Assembly: GCA_007922195.1 (NCBI GenBank)
Contig: ML681994.1
Span: 51,368,157-51,432,156 of the forward strand
Origin: Podocnemis expansa
Lineage: Eukaryota; Chordata; Testudines; Podocnemididae
Length of the DNA: 64,000 bases
Reading direction: 5' to 3'
Shown here: one piece after another, positions 10,962 through 20,992 of the stretch
How positions within the stretch are numbered: position 1 is the stretch's first letter
Layout of the letters: every line of letters begins with the position of its first letter
Translations under genes and position numbers: made by a program
Notes under the pieces: model-generated
Seen by the model: the letters and a program-made list of their open reading frames with translations, nothing else
What the model was told of the DNA's origin: nothing
The model's database searches: none

Positions 10962-12743
10962 TAAAGTATATTAGTAACAAAAAGAGGATCGGGGATGGTG
11001 TAGGCCCCTTGCTGAATAGGGCAGGCATCCTTGTGACAGAGGATGAGGAAAAAGCTGAAGTGCTCAATGCATTTTTTTCTTCAGTTTTCACAGGCAGGGT
11101 CAGCTCCCAGCCCACTACCATTGGTGTGGCAGATGGGAGAGAAGAAGACAGGCCCTTGGTGACGGAAGGTCAGGTTAGGGACTGCTTAAAGAAGCTGGAT
11201 GTGCACAAGTCCATGGGGCCGGACGAACTGCATCCAAGGGTGCTAAGGGAATTGGCCAACGAAATAGCCGCACCGCTGGCCGTTATCTTTCAAAACTCAT
11301 GGAGAACGGAGGAGGTGCCAGAGGACTGGAAAAAAGCAAATGTAGTGCCTATTTTCAAGAAAGGGAAAAAGGAGGATCCAGGGAATTACAGACCAGTCAG
11401 CCTCACCTCAATCCCTGGAAAAATTATGGAGCAGATTCTCAGAGAATCCACCCTCACACACTTAGAGGAAAATAAAGTGATCAGGAACAGTCAGCATGGA
11501 TTTACCAAGGGTAAATCATGCCTGACCAATCTCATTTCCTTCTATGAGCAGATGACTGGTTTTCTGGATGCGGGAAGCACCGTTGATGTGCTATACCTTG
11601 ATTTTAGCAAGGCTTTTGATACAGTTTCCCACAGCATTCTCATTGGCAAATTAAGGAATTATGGGTTGGATAGGTGGACTATAAGGTGGCTAGAGAACTG
11701 GCTAGATCAACAGTTTCAGCGTGTAGGAATCAATGGTTCCATGTCTAGCTGGCAACCGGTCACGAGTGGTGTGCCCCAGGGGTCGGTCCTGGGGCCGGTT
11801 CTGTTCAACATTTTCATCAATGATCTGGATGATGGAATAGACTGCATTCTCAGTAAGTTTGCGGATGACACCAAGCTGGGAGGACCAGTAGACACGTTGG
11901 AGGGCAAGGACAGGATTCAGGGAGACCTAGATAAATTGGAACAGTGGGCCAATAGAAACCTTATGAGATTCAATAAGGATAAGTGTAAAATCCTGCATTT
12001 GGGACCAGAAAACCCTATGCACTGCTACAGGCTGGGAAACATTCAGCTAAGTAGCAGCAGTGTAGAAAAGGACCTGGGGGTCATGGTGGATGGGAAGCTG
12101 GATATGAGTCAGCAGTGTGCTCTTGCTGCCAAAAAGGCCAATGGCATACTGGGCTGCATCAAAAGAAGTATTACCAGCAGATCAAGGGATGTGATCATTC
12201 CCCTCTATTCTGCACTGGTGAGGCCACATCTAGAATACTGTGTTCAGTTTTGGGCTCCCCACTACAAAAAGGACAGGGACATGCTAGAGAGAGTTCAGAG
12301 GAGGGCAACCAAAATGATTAAAGGGCTAGAGCACAAGCCCTATGAGGCAAGACTGGAAGCATTAGGCTTATTTAGTCTGCAGAAGAGAAGATTGAGGGGG
12401 GATTTGATAGCAACCTTCAACTACTTGAAGGGATGCTCTAAGGAAGATGCAGCTCGACTGTTCTCGGTAGTAACAGAGGACAGAACGAGGAGCAATGGTC
12501 TCAAGTTGCGGTTAGGGAGGTCGAGGCTGGATATTAGGAAAAACTTTTTTACCAGGAGAGTGGTGAAGTCTTGGAATGAGCTGCCAAGGGAGGTGGTGGA
12601 GTCTCCATCTTTAGAGGTGTTTAAGGCCCGGCTGGACATAACCATGATTGGGGTGGTTTAGTGGGAGTGGTCCTGCCTCTGGCAGGGGGTTGGACTAGAT
12701 GACCTATGAGGTCCCTTCCAACCCTATGATTCTATGATTCTAA
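10962..12743 (+). mobile_element. Young 5'-truncated CR1 LINE
   Basis: A CR1 LINE that begins inside ORF2 and ends with the typical CR1 tail (GGTTGGACTAGATGACC, then CCCTATGATTCTATGATTCT). The endonuclease and ORF1 are missing, as usual for 5'-truncated CR1 copies. It lies between 10-bp copies of GTCGACTTAA in the left terminal region of the Harbinger element, so it is younger than that element. The segment from about 11780 on is nearly identical to 29366-30340. Confidence 0.95.
10976..12661 (+). CDS. CR1 ORF2 fragment: reverse transcriptase and C-terminal region
   Basis: An uninterrupted reading frame of about 560 codons encodes most of a CR1 reverse transcriptase. Visible blocks, in order, are [45 protein letters not shown] (first catalytic Asp), [28 protein letters not shown] (the F-A-D-D catalytic motif) and the C-terminal stretch ending near [23 protein letters not shown]. 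In a complete CR1 this protein copies element RNA at the nick made by its own N-terminal endonuclease; that domain is missing here. No natural start codon exists because the frame begins at the truncation; a TTG at 11009 is merely the first near-start codon. The intact frame implies a recent insertion. It is a transposon fragment, not a host gene. Confidence 0.93.
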   Translation, partial: NKKRIGDGVGPLLNRAGILVTEDEEKAEVLNAFFSSVFTGRVSSQPTTIGVADGREEDRPLVTEGQVRDCLKKLDVHKSMGPDELHPRVLRELANEIAAPLAVIFQNSWRTEEVPEDWKKANVVPIFKKGKKEDPGNYRPVSLTSIPGKIMEQILRESTLTHLEENKVIRNSQHGFTKGKSCLTNLISFYEQMTGFLDAGSTVDVLYLDFSKAFDTVSHSILIGKLRNYGLDRWTIRWLENWLDQQFQRVGINGSMSSWQPVTSGVPQGSVLGPVLFNIFINDLDDGIDCILSKFADDTKLGGPVDTLEGKDRIQGDLDKLEQWANRNLMRFNKDKCKILHLGPENPMHCYRLGNIQLSSSSVEKDLGVMVDGKLDMSQQCALAAKKANGILGCIKRSITSRSRDVIIPLYSALVRPHLEYCVQFWAPHYKKDRDMLERVQRRATKMIKGLEHKPYEARLEALGLFSLQKRRLRGDLIATFNYLKGCSKEDAARLFSVVTEDRTRSNGLKLRLGRSRLDIRKNFFTRRVVKSWNELPREVVESPSLEVFKARLDITMIGVV

Positions 12744-12753
12744 GTCGACTTAA
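12744..12753. repeat. Right copy of the CR1 target duplication
   Basis: GTCGACTTAA, identical to 10952-10961 and directly after the CR1 tail. Confidence 0.75.
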
Positions 12754-12886
12754 CATGTCCACACTGAAACTGCCAGGAGACTGTCCACGTCCACACTGGC
12801 TGTTGCTAGGGTGACCCAAGAGTGGTGCACTGTGGGAACCTGGTCCACAGCACACAGGTGAGGCTTCCCCCTCCCACAGACACCCC

Positions 12887-12893
12887 TATAAAA
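12887..12893 (+). promoter_or_regulatory. TATA-like box of the transposase gene
   Basis: TATAAAA lies about 200 bp before the transposase start codon at 13090, in the GC-rich region between the terminal repeat region and the gene. Proposed from position and sequence only. Confidence 0.5.
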
Positions 12894-13089
12894 CAGGAAG
12901 TCACCAAAGCAGGTTGCACGTGTGCCAGGCAAGATCCAGCCCACAGATAGGCAGCCTTCCTCAGAGCTCTTACAGTCTGTAGGCAGGGTGCTTCTCACCA
13001 GCGCAGTGTTAGGCTGGCAACAGCACCAGCATTGAGATGGCCACAGGGCCTCTGCTAGAGTGGGAGCAAGCCTCAGCAGGGCCATCAGG

Positions 13090-14172
13090 ATGGGCAGCGT
13101 GGCAGCAGCAGCAGTCATGCCGCAGAGCTCAGAATGGTGGAAGCATGTTGTGCTTGGCACTTGGACTGACGAACTTTGGCATCAAAATTTCCAGATGACC
13201 AGGACCACCTTCCAGGAGCTCGTCAGGTAGCTGACCACAGGGCTACAGCACAGTGACATACAGCTCCGACCAGCGCTCTAGGTAGACAAATGCATGGTGA
13301 TAGCTATCTGGAAGCCCACCACACCAGACTCCTACAGATCTGTCACCCACTAGTTTGGGGTCAGGAGGTCAACCATGGGGGCTGTGCTCAGCCAGGTGTG
13401 CAGGGCCATATACAGAGTCCTGCTCATCTGCATCCTCTGTCCAGGCAACCTGGAGAAGACCATCACCAGATTTGCAGCCCTCAGCCTCCTGAATTGTGCT
13501 GGTGAGGTCGATGCCACCCATATCCCTATCCATGGCCCAGACCACTGGGCCACGGCATATTATAACAGAAAGGGGTACCACTCCATGGTGCCGCATGCCC
13601 TGATCAACCACCGGGGTGAGTTCACAAACACCTTTGTGGGCTGGCCAGGGAAGGCCCATGATGCCCATGTACTGAGAGACTCTGGCCTGTACCACTGCAT
13701 GCAGGCAGGTGCCTTCCTCCCTGAACACACCATCACCCTTGGAGATGTGGAGGTGCCTGTGTTCATCCTGCGGGATGCGACATACCCTCTATTACCATGG
13801 CTTATAAAGCCATGTAGGGGGAACCTGGATGATAGCCTGGAGCTTTTCAATCACCGTCTCCACTGGTGCCACACTGTGGTAGAGCGTGCCTTCGGCTGTC
13901 TCAAGGCATGCTCAAGATCCATCCTTACCCACTTGCAGCTTGCATAGACCACCTTCACAGAGGTTATGAGCTTGTGCCGTGTTTTGCACAACATCTGCAA
14001 GCTGCAGAGGGAAATGGTCCCACATGCATGGTAGGCTGAGGTGGAACAGCTCACTGCAGGGTACCAGCCACCCGGACACCCCATTCACCATACACAGCGG
14101 GCACAGTGCCAAGCCGTCCTGATCCGAGACACCGTGAAGGACTGGGCTGTTGCTGAGGGCACAGATGCCTGA
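13090..14172 (+). pseudogene. PIF/Harbinger transposase (DDE type), five in-frame stops
   Basis: The frame runs from ATG at 13090 to TGA at 14170, 360 codons, with no frameshift but five TAG stops at 13228, 13279, 13351, 13945 and 14032. The N-terminal third matches the DNA-binding part of HARBI1-like transposases (MTRTTFQELVR, then TPDSYRSVTH). The nuclease part shows VDATHIPI (Asp about residue 141), YYNRKGYHSMV, GWPGKAHDAHVLRDS, LRDATYPLLPWLIKP (Asp about 229) and VVERAFGCLK (Glu about 265), so all three catalytic residues remain. The C-terminus holds VLHNIC. At least two of the stops, where paralogues suggest a glutamine, look like CAG to TAG changes. The length is about normal for the family. 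The enzyme would cut and paste elements at 3-bp targets. It cannot be made as it stands. Confidence 0.92.
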
Positions 14173-14250
14173 GCACTGGGGTGCATTCACTGCCCACACC
14201 ACCCAATGCCCACCCCTTCACCTCCCCCATCCTTCCACCATCCATCACTA

Positions 14251-14256
14251 AATAAA
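14251..14256 (+). terminator. Polyadenylation-type signal of the transposase gene
   Basis: AATAAA, 79 bp after the transposase stop codon. Confidence 0.65.
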
Positions 14257-14292
14257 GAAACAATCACACTCACAATAACAGTGTACAGTGCC

Positions 14293-14298
14293 TTTATT
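14293..14298 (-). terminator. Minus-strand polyadenylation-type signal, convergent partner
   Basis: TTTATT on the plus strand gives AATAAA on the minus strand, 37 bp beyond the transposase signal. The same convergent pair is at 38835-38869 in the second Harbinger element, where a Myb-like gene uses the minus strand. Confidence 0.55.
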
Positions 14299-14960
14299 TA
14301 CATGTGTGGAGGTGGGCAGGTGTCAGTGACATGGGAGATGGGTGGGTCTGGGCTGGCTGAGGGGCTTGGGGGGCACAAGTAAGGGGCAGGGACAGGGGTT
14401 ACCGGGTGGCTGGGGGATGGGAGACAAGAAGCTGGCACTCGCCTATTCGTGGGGCAGTGCTCGGCCACCCCAAGTGTGGGACCTGCGCTGCTGGGACGCA
14501 GTGGCATGTAGTTCCCGGGTGGGCAGGACAGAGGGGACTGGTGTACAGGTCACAGGGTCTGCAGCAGAGGAGAAAGATCAAGGGTTCCCCCTATTAGGCA
14601 GTGCAGGTGTGTCCCAACAGCAGCTGCAGATCCTCTCCAATTCTCCTGCCTGTCCCTGCACCCGCTCTGTGGGACTGTAACCCCCTCAAATTCTCCACGA
14701 CACTGTGACACACTGGGTGGGTGCTGTGACCTGGCTGCCAAGGTGTGGGCAGCCCTGCCCTCAGGGTCTTTCTTGAGGACTCCTGGCAAAAGTGGCAGGA
14801 GCATGCTGCACAGCTGTGCTCTCTCCCCCAACAGTGGGTGCCCCATCTTCTGAAACGCCACTGTACTGCCTGGCTCCGCCAGCCCCCCCGGATGCCTACC
14901 TCCAGTACCCGTGGGAAGTCCTTTGTCCCCCATCCCAGAACTTACACTTTTTGAGTTGCA
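14299..14960 (-). pseudogene. Possible remnant of the second Harbinger gene
   Basis: By analogy with the element at 37718-41265 this GC-rich stretch should hold the end of the Myb-like accessory gene on the minus strand. A 139-codon frame runs 14969-14550, but I see neither the Myb/SANT motif nor the charged coiled-coil region in it. The call rests on position and on the minus-strand signal at 14293 only. Confidence 0.3.
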
Positions 14961-16161
14961 AAATGTCAAGGATTTAAAATTCCCCTTCAGTTGATGGTCA
15001 TTTCCCTGGATCTAAACATAAAATAGTATCTAAATATCACATAGTGTGCACTGATGTCAGCCATGCTAGACATTAAGAAACAAGAGCTGGAATGTAAGTC
15101 ATTACAGGGAAAATTAAAACAACATAGATGACATAATGGCAGAGAATTAATCACGCTTGCTACTGCAAGCTATGAAAGTAAAGGTCAGAGACCACTCTAT
15201 CAGATGGGACTTGTCATGCAGAATAACAATTGGATTTGGCCCTGCAGCCCGAAAGATTTCCTGAAATCTACATGGATTCTGGAGGATCCTTTGGAGTGGA
15301 CCACTGCATTGACTCCAAAGCCACAGCTGCTCTTCCTGGCTCTCTAACAAGAATTCTCCACTGATTTCAACTGTCAGGAACTCCTCAGCTTACAACTGTT
15401 CCCAGGGCGTTGTTTTAAAGGTGTGTTTCATGTCACTGTATTAAGTTTCCTATGTGGTTATGAGGCTAGGGTGCTTGTTGTGGTGTGCATGATGTGCTCA
15501 CCATCTCTGTCACAGTGCTGGCCTTGGCTCTCCACATGCACGTCTCTGGACACACAGAACACTCTCAGCAAGTTATACACAATGGATCACTGCAAGCCAG
15601 GGGCAAATCCATACACAGAGAGGCTCCTCTGACAGGGATCCTCTCTGTGTGCAGATGAACAAGACACAATCAGGAAAAAAGATTGAACAAACCAGTTCAG
15701 AGAAAACAATCTTTGGGGATCTAACAAATTTTCATGTGCTTAAAATAGAAACAAATTACTCAAAGACTTTATCTGAAAAAAATAATTGAAAATAATAAAA
15801 AATATAAGTCAATATAGTCACTACTCTGTATTCTGTGCAAATTCAGCTTTTCTTTGTTTGGGGAATATAGAAGGCGGCAGGCCTTGACTGGCAAGTAATT
15901 ATTGTGATAGTTCTAATTTATCCTTTTTGTTTCCTAACTTTATATTCAAAATCATGTTTTAGTAATAAAGAGTTTGGTAAAATTAAATTCACTGCTTTAT
16001 CTCAATATTGATCAAGATTTTGGGTGAAGATTACTATTGCTTTTGCTTGAATGGCAGAAAGTAATTAATTAAGAATTAAAATTAAAATATTATGTACTGA
16101 GAGTCCCATTTTATTTTATAGTCTATAATCCATTACATGAGGAAATTAATTTGTGCTTAGT
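14961..16161. other. Sequence without recognised features
   Basis: AT-rich, with nothing recognised. Short frames (15147-15350 minus, 15423-15632 plus) have no motif. Confidence 0.45.
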
Positions 16162-16240
16162 TCCAAAGGGGTAGCTGTGTTAGTCTAGTTCAGGAAAAAA
16201 AAAGTCCTGTGGCACTTAAAGACTAACAAATTTATTTATC
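16162..16240 (+). mobile_element. Short tRNA-derived SINE with 13-bp target duplication
   Basis: The head GTAGCTGTGTTAGTCTAG has the box A type sequence, followed by a poly-A stretch and the body GTCCTGTGGCACTTAAAGAC then TAACAAATTTATTTATC. The direct repeat ATTTGTGCTTAGT lies at 16149-16161 and again at 16241-16253. The usual 3' tail (CCCACTTCATCAGAT type) is absent. Confidence 0.85.
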
Positions 16241-16364
16241 ATTTGTGCTTAGTATATTTATTCTTTACTGTAACCATTCCAATACGTAGTCAGGTTTCAG
16301 GAAAATAAATTTTATGCGTAAATCAAACAGGAGTAACAACTACTGTATAGTACACAAAGTGTTA

Positions 16365-16591
16365 TCATAGCTGAATAGGATACGTAGAGATATGCTTGTA
16401 GAAGGCTGTGATTTTAGGGACACTCCCTAGCATGGGACAGTGTTGTGTGAATTCAGAGATGTGCTCTACAGGTGATGGAACGTAGCTGCAACCAGCTGCA
16501 CACTTGGGAATCACTACTGTCTGTGTTATTAAAGTTCTGTTCCTCACTCTTTCAATAGCGTGGTCTTTAATGAACCCTCAGAATCATTGCA
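16365..16591 (+). mobile_element. Possible 5' LTR end and primer site of the gypsy-type element
   Basis: A stretch ending in CATTGCA is followed by TGGTGTCAGAAAATGG (from about 16592), which looks like the primer-binding region next to an LTR. It lies about 250 bp before the first gag-like residues. The left edge is not defined; no second LTR copy was found. Confidence 0.35.
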
Positions 16592-16834
16592 TGGTGTCAG
16601 AAAATGGTGAATGAGTTTGGAGACTAAAAAGACTTGGAGGAGAACTCTTGCATTTGCAGATGAAAACAGACAAAAACAGGGAATCTCTGGGGGCAGAAGG
16701 GAGGGACGAAGCCTTCAGCAACTAAGTGAAAGCTCTAAACATGGATGTTTTATACACTCCTTCCCCTCTGCAGACATCTGGCAATATGGCAGAGAACTGG
16801 ATAAGATTTAGGTAGTGATTTCTGTTGCATTTGT

Positions 16835-17060
16835 TTGCCACTGGGACCCAGAACAAAGATGAAAAGCAAAAATCATCTATATTTTTACATGTTGGGGAAG
16901 AGGCACTGGATGTTTATAACAACTTTGATTTTCAAGATGGTGAAAACATGGATTTAGACATCATAACAACTGAATTTTAGCAATATTGCATGCCAAAAAC
17001 AAATGTGACATTTGAGCCACATAGATTTTTTTTACATGCATGCTAAAACTGGGTAACACC
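16835..17060 (+). pseudogene. Ty3/gypsy-type gag remnant, N-terminal part
   Basis: In one frame from about 16835 the residues LHVGEEALDVYNNFDFQDG, a stop, then MPKTNVTFEPHRFF match the capsid-like part of vertebrate Ty3/gypsy gag (pattern: GEEA..VYNTF.F.DG, then C.P..NVTFER..F). Gag would form the particle that packages element RNA. At least three in-frame stops show that it is dead. It continues after the SINE pair, at 17335. Confidence 0.75.
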
Positions 17061-17088
17061 ATAGAATACCTGGCATGGTGACAAATTC

Positions 17089-17209
17089 TAAAGCAGTAGC
17101 CATGTTAGTCTCAGGAAAACAAGCAACGAGTCCTGTGGCACTTTTAAAGACTAACAAATATATTTACAATGTGAGCTTTTGTGAGGGAAAATCCCACTTC
17201 ATCAGATAC
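17089..17209 (+). mobile_element. tRNA-derived SINE, plus orientation, in gypsy gag
   Basis: Head GTAGCCATGTTAGTCTCAGG, linker AAAACAAGCAACGAGTCCTG, body AAAGACTAACAAATATATTT, tail GTGAGCTTTTGTGAGG and CCCACTTCATCAGATAC. A complete turtle-type SINE that splits the gag frame. Confidence 0.9.
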
Positions 17210-17227
17210 TTTGATCCCTATCTTCAA

Positions 17228-17329
17228 AGCATCTGATAAAGTAAAGTTTTCTCCCATGAAAGCTAATGTGATAAATAAATTTGTTAGTCTTTAAAAGTGC
17301 CACAGGACTCCTTGCTTGTTTCAGTAAAA
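17228..17329 (-). mobile_element. tRNA-derived SINE, minus orientation, tail to tail with the previous one
   Basis: GCATCTGATAAAGTAAAG, then CATGAAAGCTAATGTG, TTTGTTAGTCTTTAAAAG and TGCCACAGGACTCCTTG are the complement of SINE tail and body. The 18-bp spacer from the plus copy makes a large inverted repeat. The head is shortened. Confidence 0.88.
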
Positions 17330-17334
17330 GCAGT

Positions 17335-17700
17335 AACTTTGGTGGCTTGGCAGAGTCTCTGATCAAAGACAGAGTGATCTATGGCATTACAGAAAATGTG
17401 TTAAGAGAAAGACTGCTCAGAATGGATGAGATACCTTTGAATGAAGCTCTCCAAATATGTAGGGCCTCTGAAACAGTAAAAACACAAGTAAAAGAGTGGA
17501 ATTCACCAGAAGAGATTGCCCATATACTCAACAAATAGGATATAGCCAAAATGGCTCAAATCTGATTGTGGAAGCAACTCGTGCTATCAGGAAGACTGAA
17601 TCCAGATGGTCATATGACAAGTGTGGATCCCGGCATGGTCCCAAAACAATGTATTGCCTAAGGGAAATTCTGTTATAGCTGTGGGAAACTTAATCATTTA
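17335..17700 (+). pseudogene. Ty3/gypsy-type gag remnant, C-terminal part with zinc knuckle
   Basis: The frame after the SINEs gives FGGLAESLIKDRVIYGI, then LRERLLRMDE and EALQICRASE, the standard C-terminal capsid pattern (DSLI.DRIV.GI..., LRERLL, AL.ICRA.E). Next come decayed cysteine/histidine-type residues (YDKCGSRH; then, after shifts, a YSCGKLNHLTKCC-like knuckle at about 17675-17715) that would bind RNA. The frame is broken by stops and shifts. Confidence 0.75.
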
Positions 17701-17714
17701 ACAAAATGCTGTAG

Positions 17715-18375
17715 ATTCCAAAGGCAAAAAGTTCAAGGGCATTTAGTAACTGACAGTATGACTGAGGGCGGTTTTGTAGATGTACTGGGATCAAGCAAGC
17801 CTAATGAGAGGGACTGGATACTGCTTCTGAGGGTAAATGGAATGGTCATTCCACTGAAACTAGACAAGGGAGCTCAGGTTAATATTCTGTCTGCCTGAGG
17901 TTATGAGAGATGGAGAATAAGACCTAAATTGGGACCAGCGAACAACAGTAACTGGGTATTCTGGAACAAATATACCTGTGCAGGGATGCTGCTTCACTAG
18001 CATTAACCATAAGAACACCATGTACAGGCTGCCTTTTGTTGTAGTGCCACAGGAGGTGACACCAGTTTTGGGCCCAGCTGCATGTGAGAAACTCAGTCTG
18101 GTGAAATGGTGCTCTCACTACAAAATAGTACTGCATCTGGCTATGAGACGCTCTTTCAGAAATATCAGGACCTGTTTCAGGGATTGGGTTGCTTTGCAAG
18201 CTGAATGTATAATCCATATAAAAAAGCAGGTCCCTTCAGTTATTAATCCATGTAGAATGGTGTTATTAGTATTCAGTGATAACCTCAAGGCTGAGCTTGA
18301 AAGGGTGAAAGTAATGCACATAATACAAAAAGTAGAGGAGCCTATGGAATGGGTAAGTTCTCTTGTTATAGTGGG
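17715..18375 (+). pseudogene. Ty3/gypsy-type pol remnant: protease and start of reverse transcriptase
   Basis: At about 17815-17895 the residues ILLLRVNGMVIPLKLDKGA then QVNILS match a retropepsin core, but the expected D-S/T-G-A is D-K-G-A and a stop follows. Further on, MYRLPFVVVPQEVTPVLG and then, in shifted frames, FRNIRTCFRDW, VPSVINPCR and IIQKVEEPMEWVSSLVIV match the protease-RT linker and the N-terminus of RT. The catalytic part of RT, RNase H and integrase are absent: similarity stops near 18375, where a GC-rich foreign stretch begins. Confidence 0.75.
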
Positions 18376-18590
18376 GAAAAAAGCAATGGGGACGGGTGAG
18401 ACAGTGACTGCTCTGGTCGGTCTGGCCTGGGAGAGGCAGGTGCCACCATGGCCGGCCTGGCCCCAGCTGCGGCTGGGAAAGGCAGGGGGCACCCCAGGCA
18501 TTCAGGGCAGTGATGCCAGGACTTGGAGCACATTCCCCATGTGCCAAGCACCAGCGATGCCCCTGGTTCACTGTTACAAGAATGATAAGG
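18376..18590. other. GC-rich insert of unknown origin
   Basis: GC content rises sharply against the AT-rich surroundings (GGCAGGTGCCACCATGGCC and similar). It ends the gypsy similarity and carries no motif that I recognise. It may be part of a non-autonomous DNA transposon, but no clear terminal repeats were seen. Confidence 0.4.
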
Positions 18591-18894
18591 TAATTCTTTT
18601 TAGTTTCTTTGCAGAGATGTCTAATGTTTTCATGCTGTAGTGTCTCTTATGGGACAAAGATTCTCTTAGCTACTACCTGCCTTCTCGTCCCCTCTCACTT
18701 ACCACCGTCCATCTTGATTCTCAAAATGCCAGTTTCTGTGCATCACGAAGAAAGAAGCATTGGTAACCAACAAAGTGTACTGTGAGAAATACTAACTTAG
18801 AGAAGGCTCATTTTTATTATTAATATAAATGGATGGATAAGAAATGCTATTCAGTTTAAAATAACAACAGCAACAGAATGTGGCTCTTATTTAG

Positions 18895-19050
18895 CCCTTT
18901 TCAACAGGAGACTTCAAAATGCATCACAAAGGAGGCAGATATATCATTATCCCCTTTATTCACATGAGGAAGCTAAGGCTTCAGTAGATGACTTGCCCAC
19001 AGTATTTCTCAGAAGTGGCATTATATCAGTGTTTTTAATTGAATCCATAT
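18895..19050 (-). mobile_element. MIR-like ancient SINE
   Basis: The plus strand reads ATTATCCCCTTTATTCACA, then GAGGAAGCTAAGGC and GACTTGCCCACAG, the complement of the conserved MIR core and end (CTTGGGCAAGT, CCTCAGTTTCCTCAT). Diverged, as expected for an old amniote repeat. Confidence 0.65.
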
Positions 19051-19540
19051 TTTTTTCTGTTATCACCCTATTTGTAGGAGATCTTTCTTTCAAGAATATG
19101 AGTGGAGGGTGTAACAAAGATTTCAATAAAGTCAAATTAATTTAACAAATATTGTAGAGATAAAACACTCTTCTTCAGTAAATGAGTTTTATGCCTTATT
19201 AAAACTTCTGCATAAGAGATGATAAGCACCGTTTGCACTGGGTCATTGGTGCACACAGATGACTACAGAGTACTTTGCCCATATCTAGTGAAAACCTTTC
19301 CCTAGTGGTCTTTTTCCATCTTGAACTCTGAACTTCTGTTGTAAATACACTTCCACTGGTAAAGTTATTATTTTTTTTTAGATAACTGAGTGATAAGGTT
19401 CTGAGCTTCAACTTAGCCCATGTCTAAATGTGTGAGGAGCATAGTGTGATCCTCACTGTATATAATTTAAGGCTCTAAAGCATTCATACTAATGATCATT
19501 TAAAGTCATAAACCAGCATCATGCATGAGCATCAAGAGCA
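19051..19540. other. Sequence without recognised features
   Basis: AT-rich; nothing recognised up to the start of the minus-strand CR1. Confidence 0.4.
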
Positions 19541-19559
19541 AGTGAATTCATTTAGCAGC

Positions 19560-20660
19560 TTCACAATGGCTTTTTCTTCCTTCTGTTCTCCTTTAGTACC
19601 TTGATCATCTACTGGTCCCACTGAAAGTCTGGCATACTCCCAGCTTCTGATCTACCTAAAAAAAATTGCTGTTAGATTTTGTATCTTTTGCTAAATGGTT
19701 TTCAAATTCTTTTGTGGTCTGCCTAATTATATTTCTATACTTCACTAGAGTTTATGCTCCCATTTTTTTCAATATGATTTGACTTTCTATTTTTAAAAGA
19801 TAGCTTTTTCTGCTTGTAACTGCTCTTTTATTCTGTGGCTTAGCCATGGTGGCATTTGTTTGATTCTCTTTCTGTTTGCGGGGGGGAGGGGTATATGTCT
19901 AATTTAAGCCTCTATTATGGTGTTTTAAAATGTTTCCATGCAGCTTGTAGGCATTTTACTCTTGTGACTGTTCCTTTTAATTTTTGTTTAGTTAGCTTCC
20001 TTCTTTTTATATAGTTCCCCTTTTTTGAGGTTCTGTGGTAGACTTCTTTAGTATCTCCCCAATCCCTAAGAATATTACATTTATTTATATCATGGTCACT
20101 ATTTCCAAGCTGTTCAGCTATATTCATATCTTGGACCAGACTCTATATGCCACTTAGGACTGTGGGTTCCAGGACTAGCTGCACCAAGGAGTAGTCATTA
20201 ATAGTATCTAAAAAATTTGTCCTAAGGTGACATGTACCAAGTCAATATTGGGATAGTTGGAATCCCCAGTTATTATTGCATTTTCTATTTTTGTAACCTC
20301 TTTAATCTCCCTGAACATTTCATAATCACCATCTTCATCCTAGTCAGGAGTACGGTAGTATATTCCTACAGTTATAATCTAATTATTCAAGCATAGATAT
20401 TCTATGATGTAGTTTAATTCATTTTTACTATGTTTGACTCTTTGTTTTCTTTTACATCTAGTGTCCCCCCCCCAAACTAACTATTTTATCATTCCTGTAT
20501 TTTTGTACCCTCATCTTTCTGTGTCATGGTAGTTATCATCATTCCATTAAATTTGTGCTATGCTCAATAGATCAATATCCTCGTTTAATACTGACCACCC
20601 AAGCTCACTCACTTTAATAGTTAGCCTGCTAGGATTTGTATACAAGCACTTATAAAATTT
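19560..20660 (-). pseudogene. CR1 ORF2 endonuclease and linker, broken
   Basis: In mixed minus-strand frames I read a segment like ITGDSNYPNIDL (about 20280-20235; the GDFN.P.IDW block of APE-type endonucleases), LVQLVLEPT, AEQLGNSDHDI (about 20120-20090; the SDH block) and, nearer 19850-19700, a stretch like PWLSHRIKEQL. This nuclease would nick target DNA to prime reverse transcription. Many stops and shifts; no function expected. Confidence 0.75.
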
Positions 20661-20992
20661 GCAGTATGTTGTTGTCTGCCTTCAGAAGTAATTGAATGGG
20701 ATTCATTTTATTTCATGGTTTCTCTTCAATTTCTACTTATACTTTAGTAACTTTCAACCTTTACTTCTTACTAGGATATAGAGATTCCCATTAATGGCTC
20801 CTTTCCTAAGGGATATTTCTATTCAAATAACGTGCTTTTCCATACCTGTTGGCTTTCTGCCAATTCTTAGGTTATAGTCTCCTCTATAGACTTTTTAATT
20901 GCACATGCCTGATTCTTTTTTGGTTGAGATAGAAGCCATCCTCCACACATAGGTTTCTCCTTTCCTAAAAAGCTCCCCAGTTCCTAATAAAT

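Larger units (their letters stand above)
10911..14960 (+). mobile_element. Large PIF/Harbinger-type transposon, interrupted by CR1
   Basis: Left end TAGCTATGTCTACACTGC with AAGTTGACTTAA and GTCGACTTAA words, then a CR1 insertion (10962-12743), then the element continues with AGTCGACTTAACATGTCC. It carries a TATA-like site, a decayed transposase (13090-14172) and, beyond convergent polyadenylation-type signals, a GC-rich stretch where related elements carry the Myb-like gene. I could not find the right terminal repeat, so the right edge near 14960 is set only by the fall in GC content; the element is probably truncated there. A fragment of the same family in reverse orientation is at 58375-58756. 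Confidence 0.8.

Noticed and set aside
12750..13160. 136-codon minus-strand frame
   Set aside because: Antisense to the 5' region and N-terminus of the first transposase.
16162..16240. A true tRNA gene, because of the box A type head
   Set aside because: No cloverleaf or intact box B; the SINE body and target duplication explain it.
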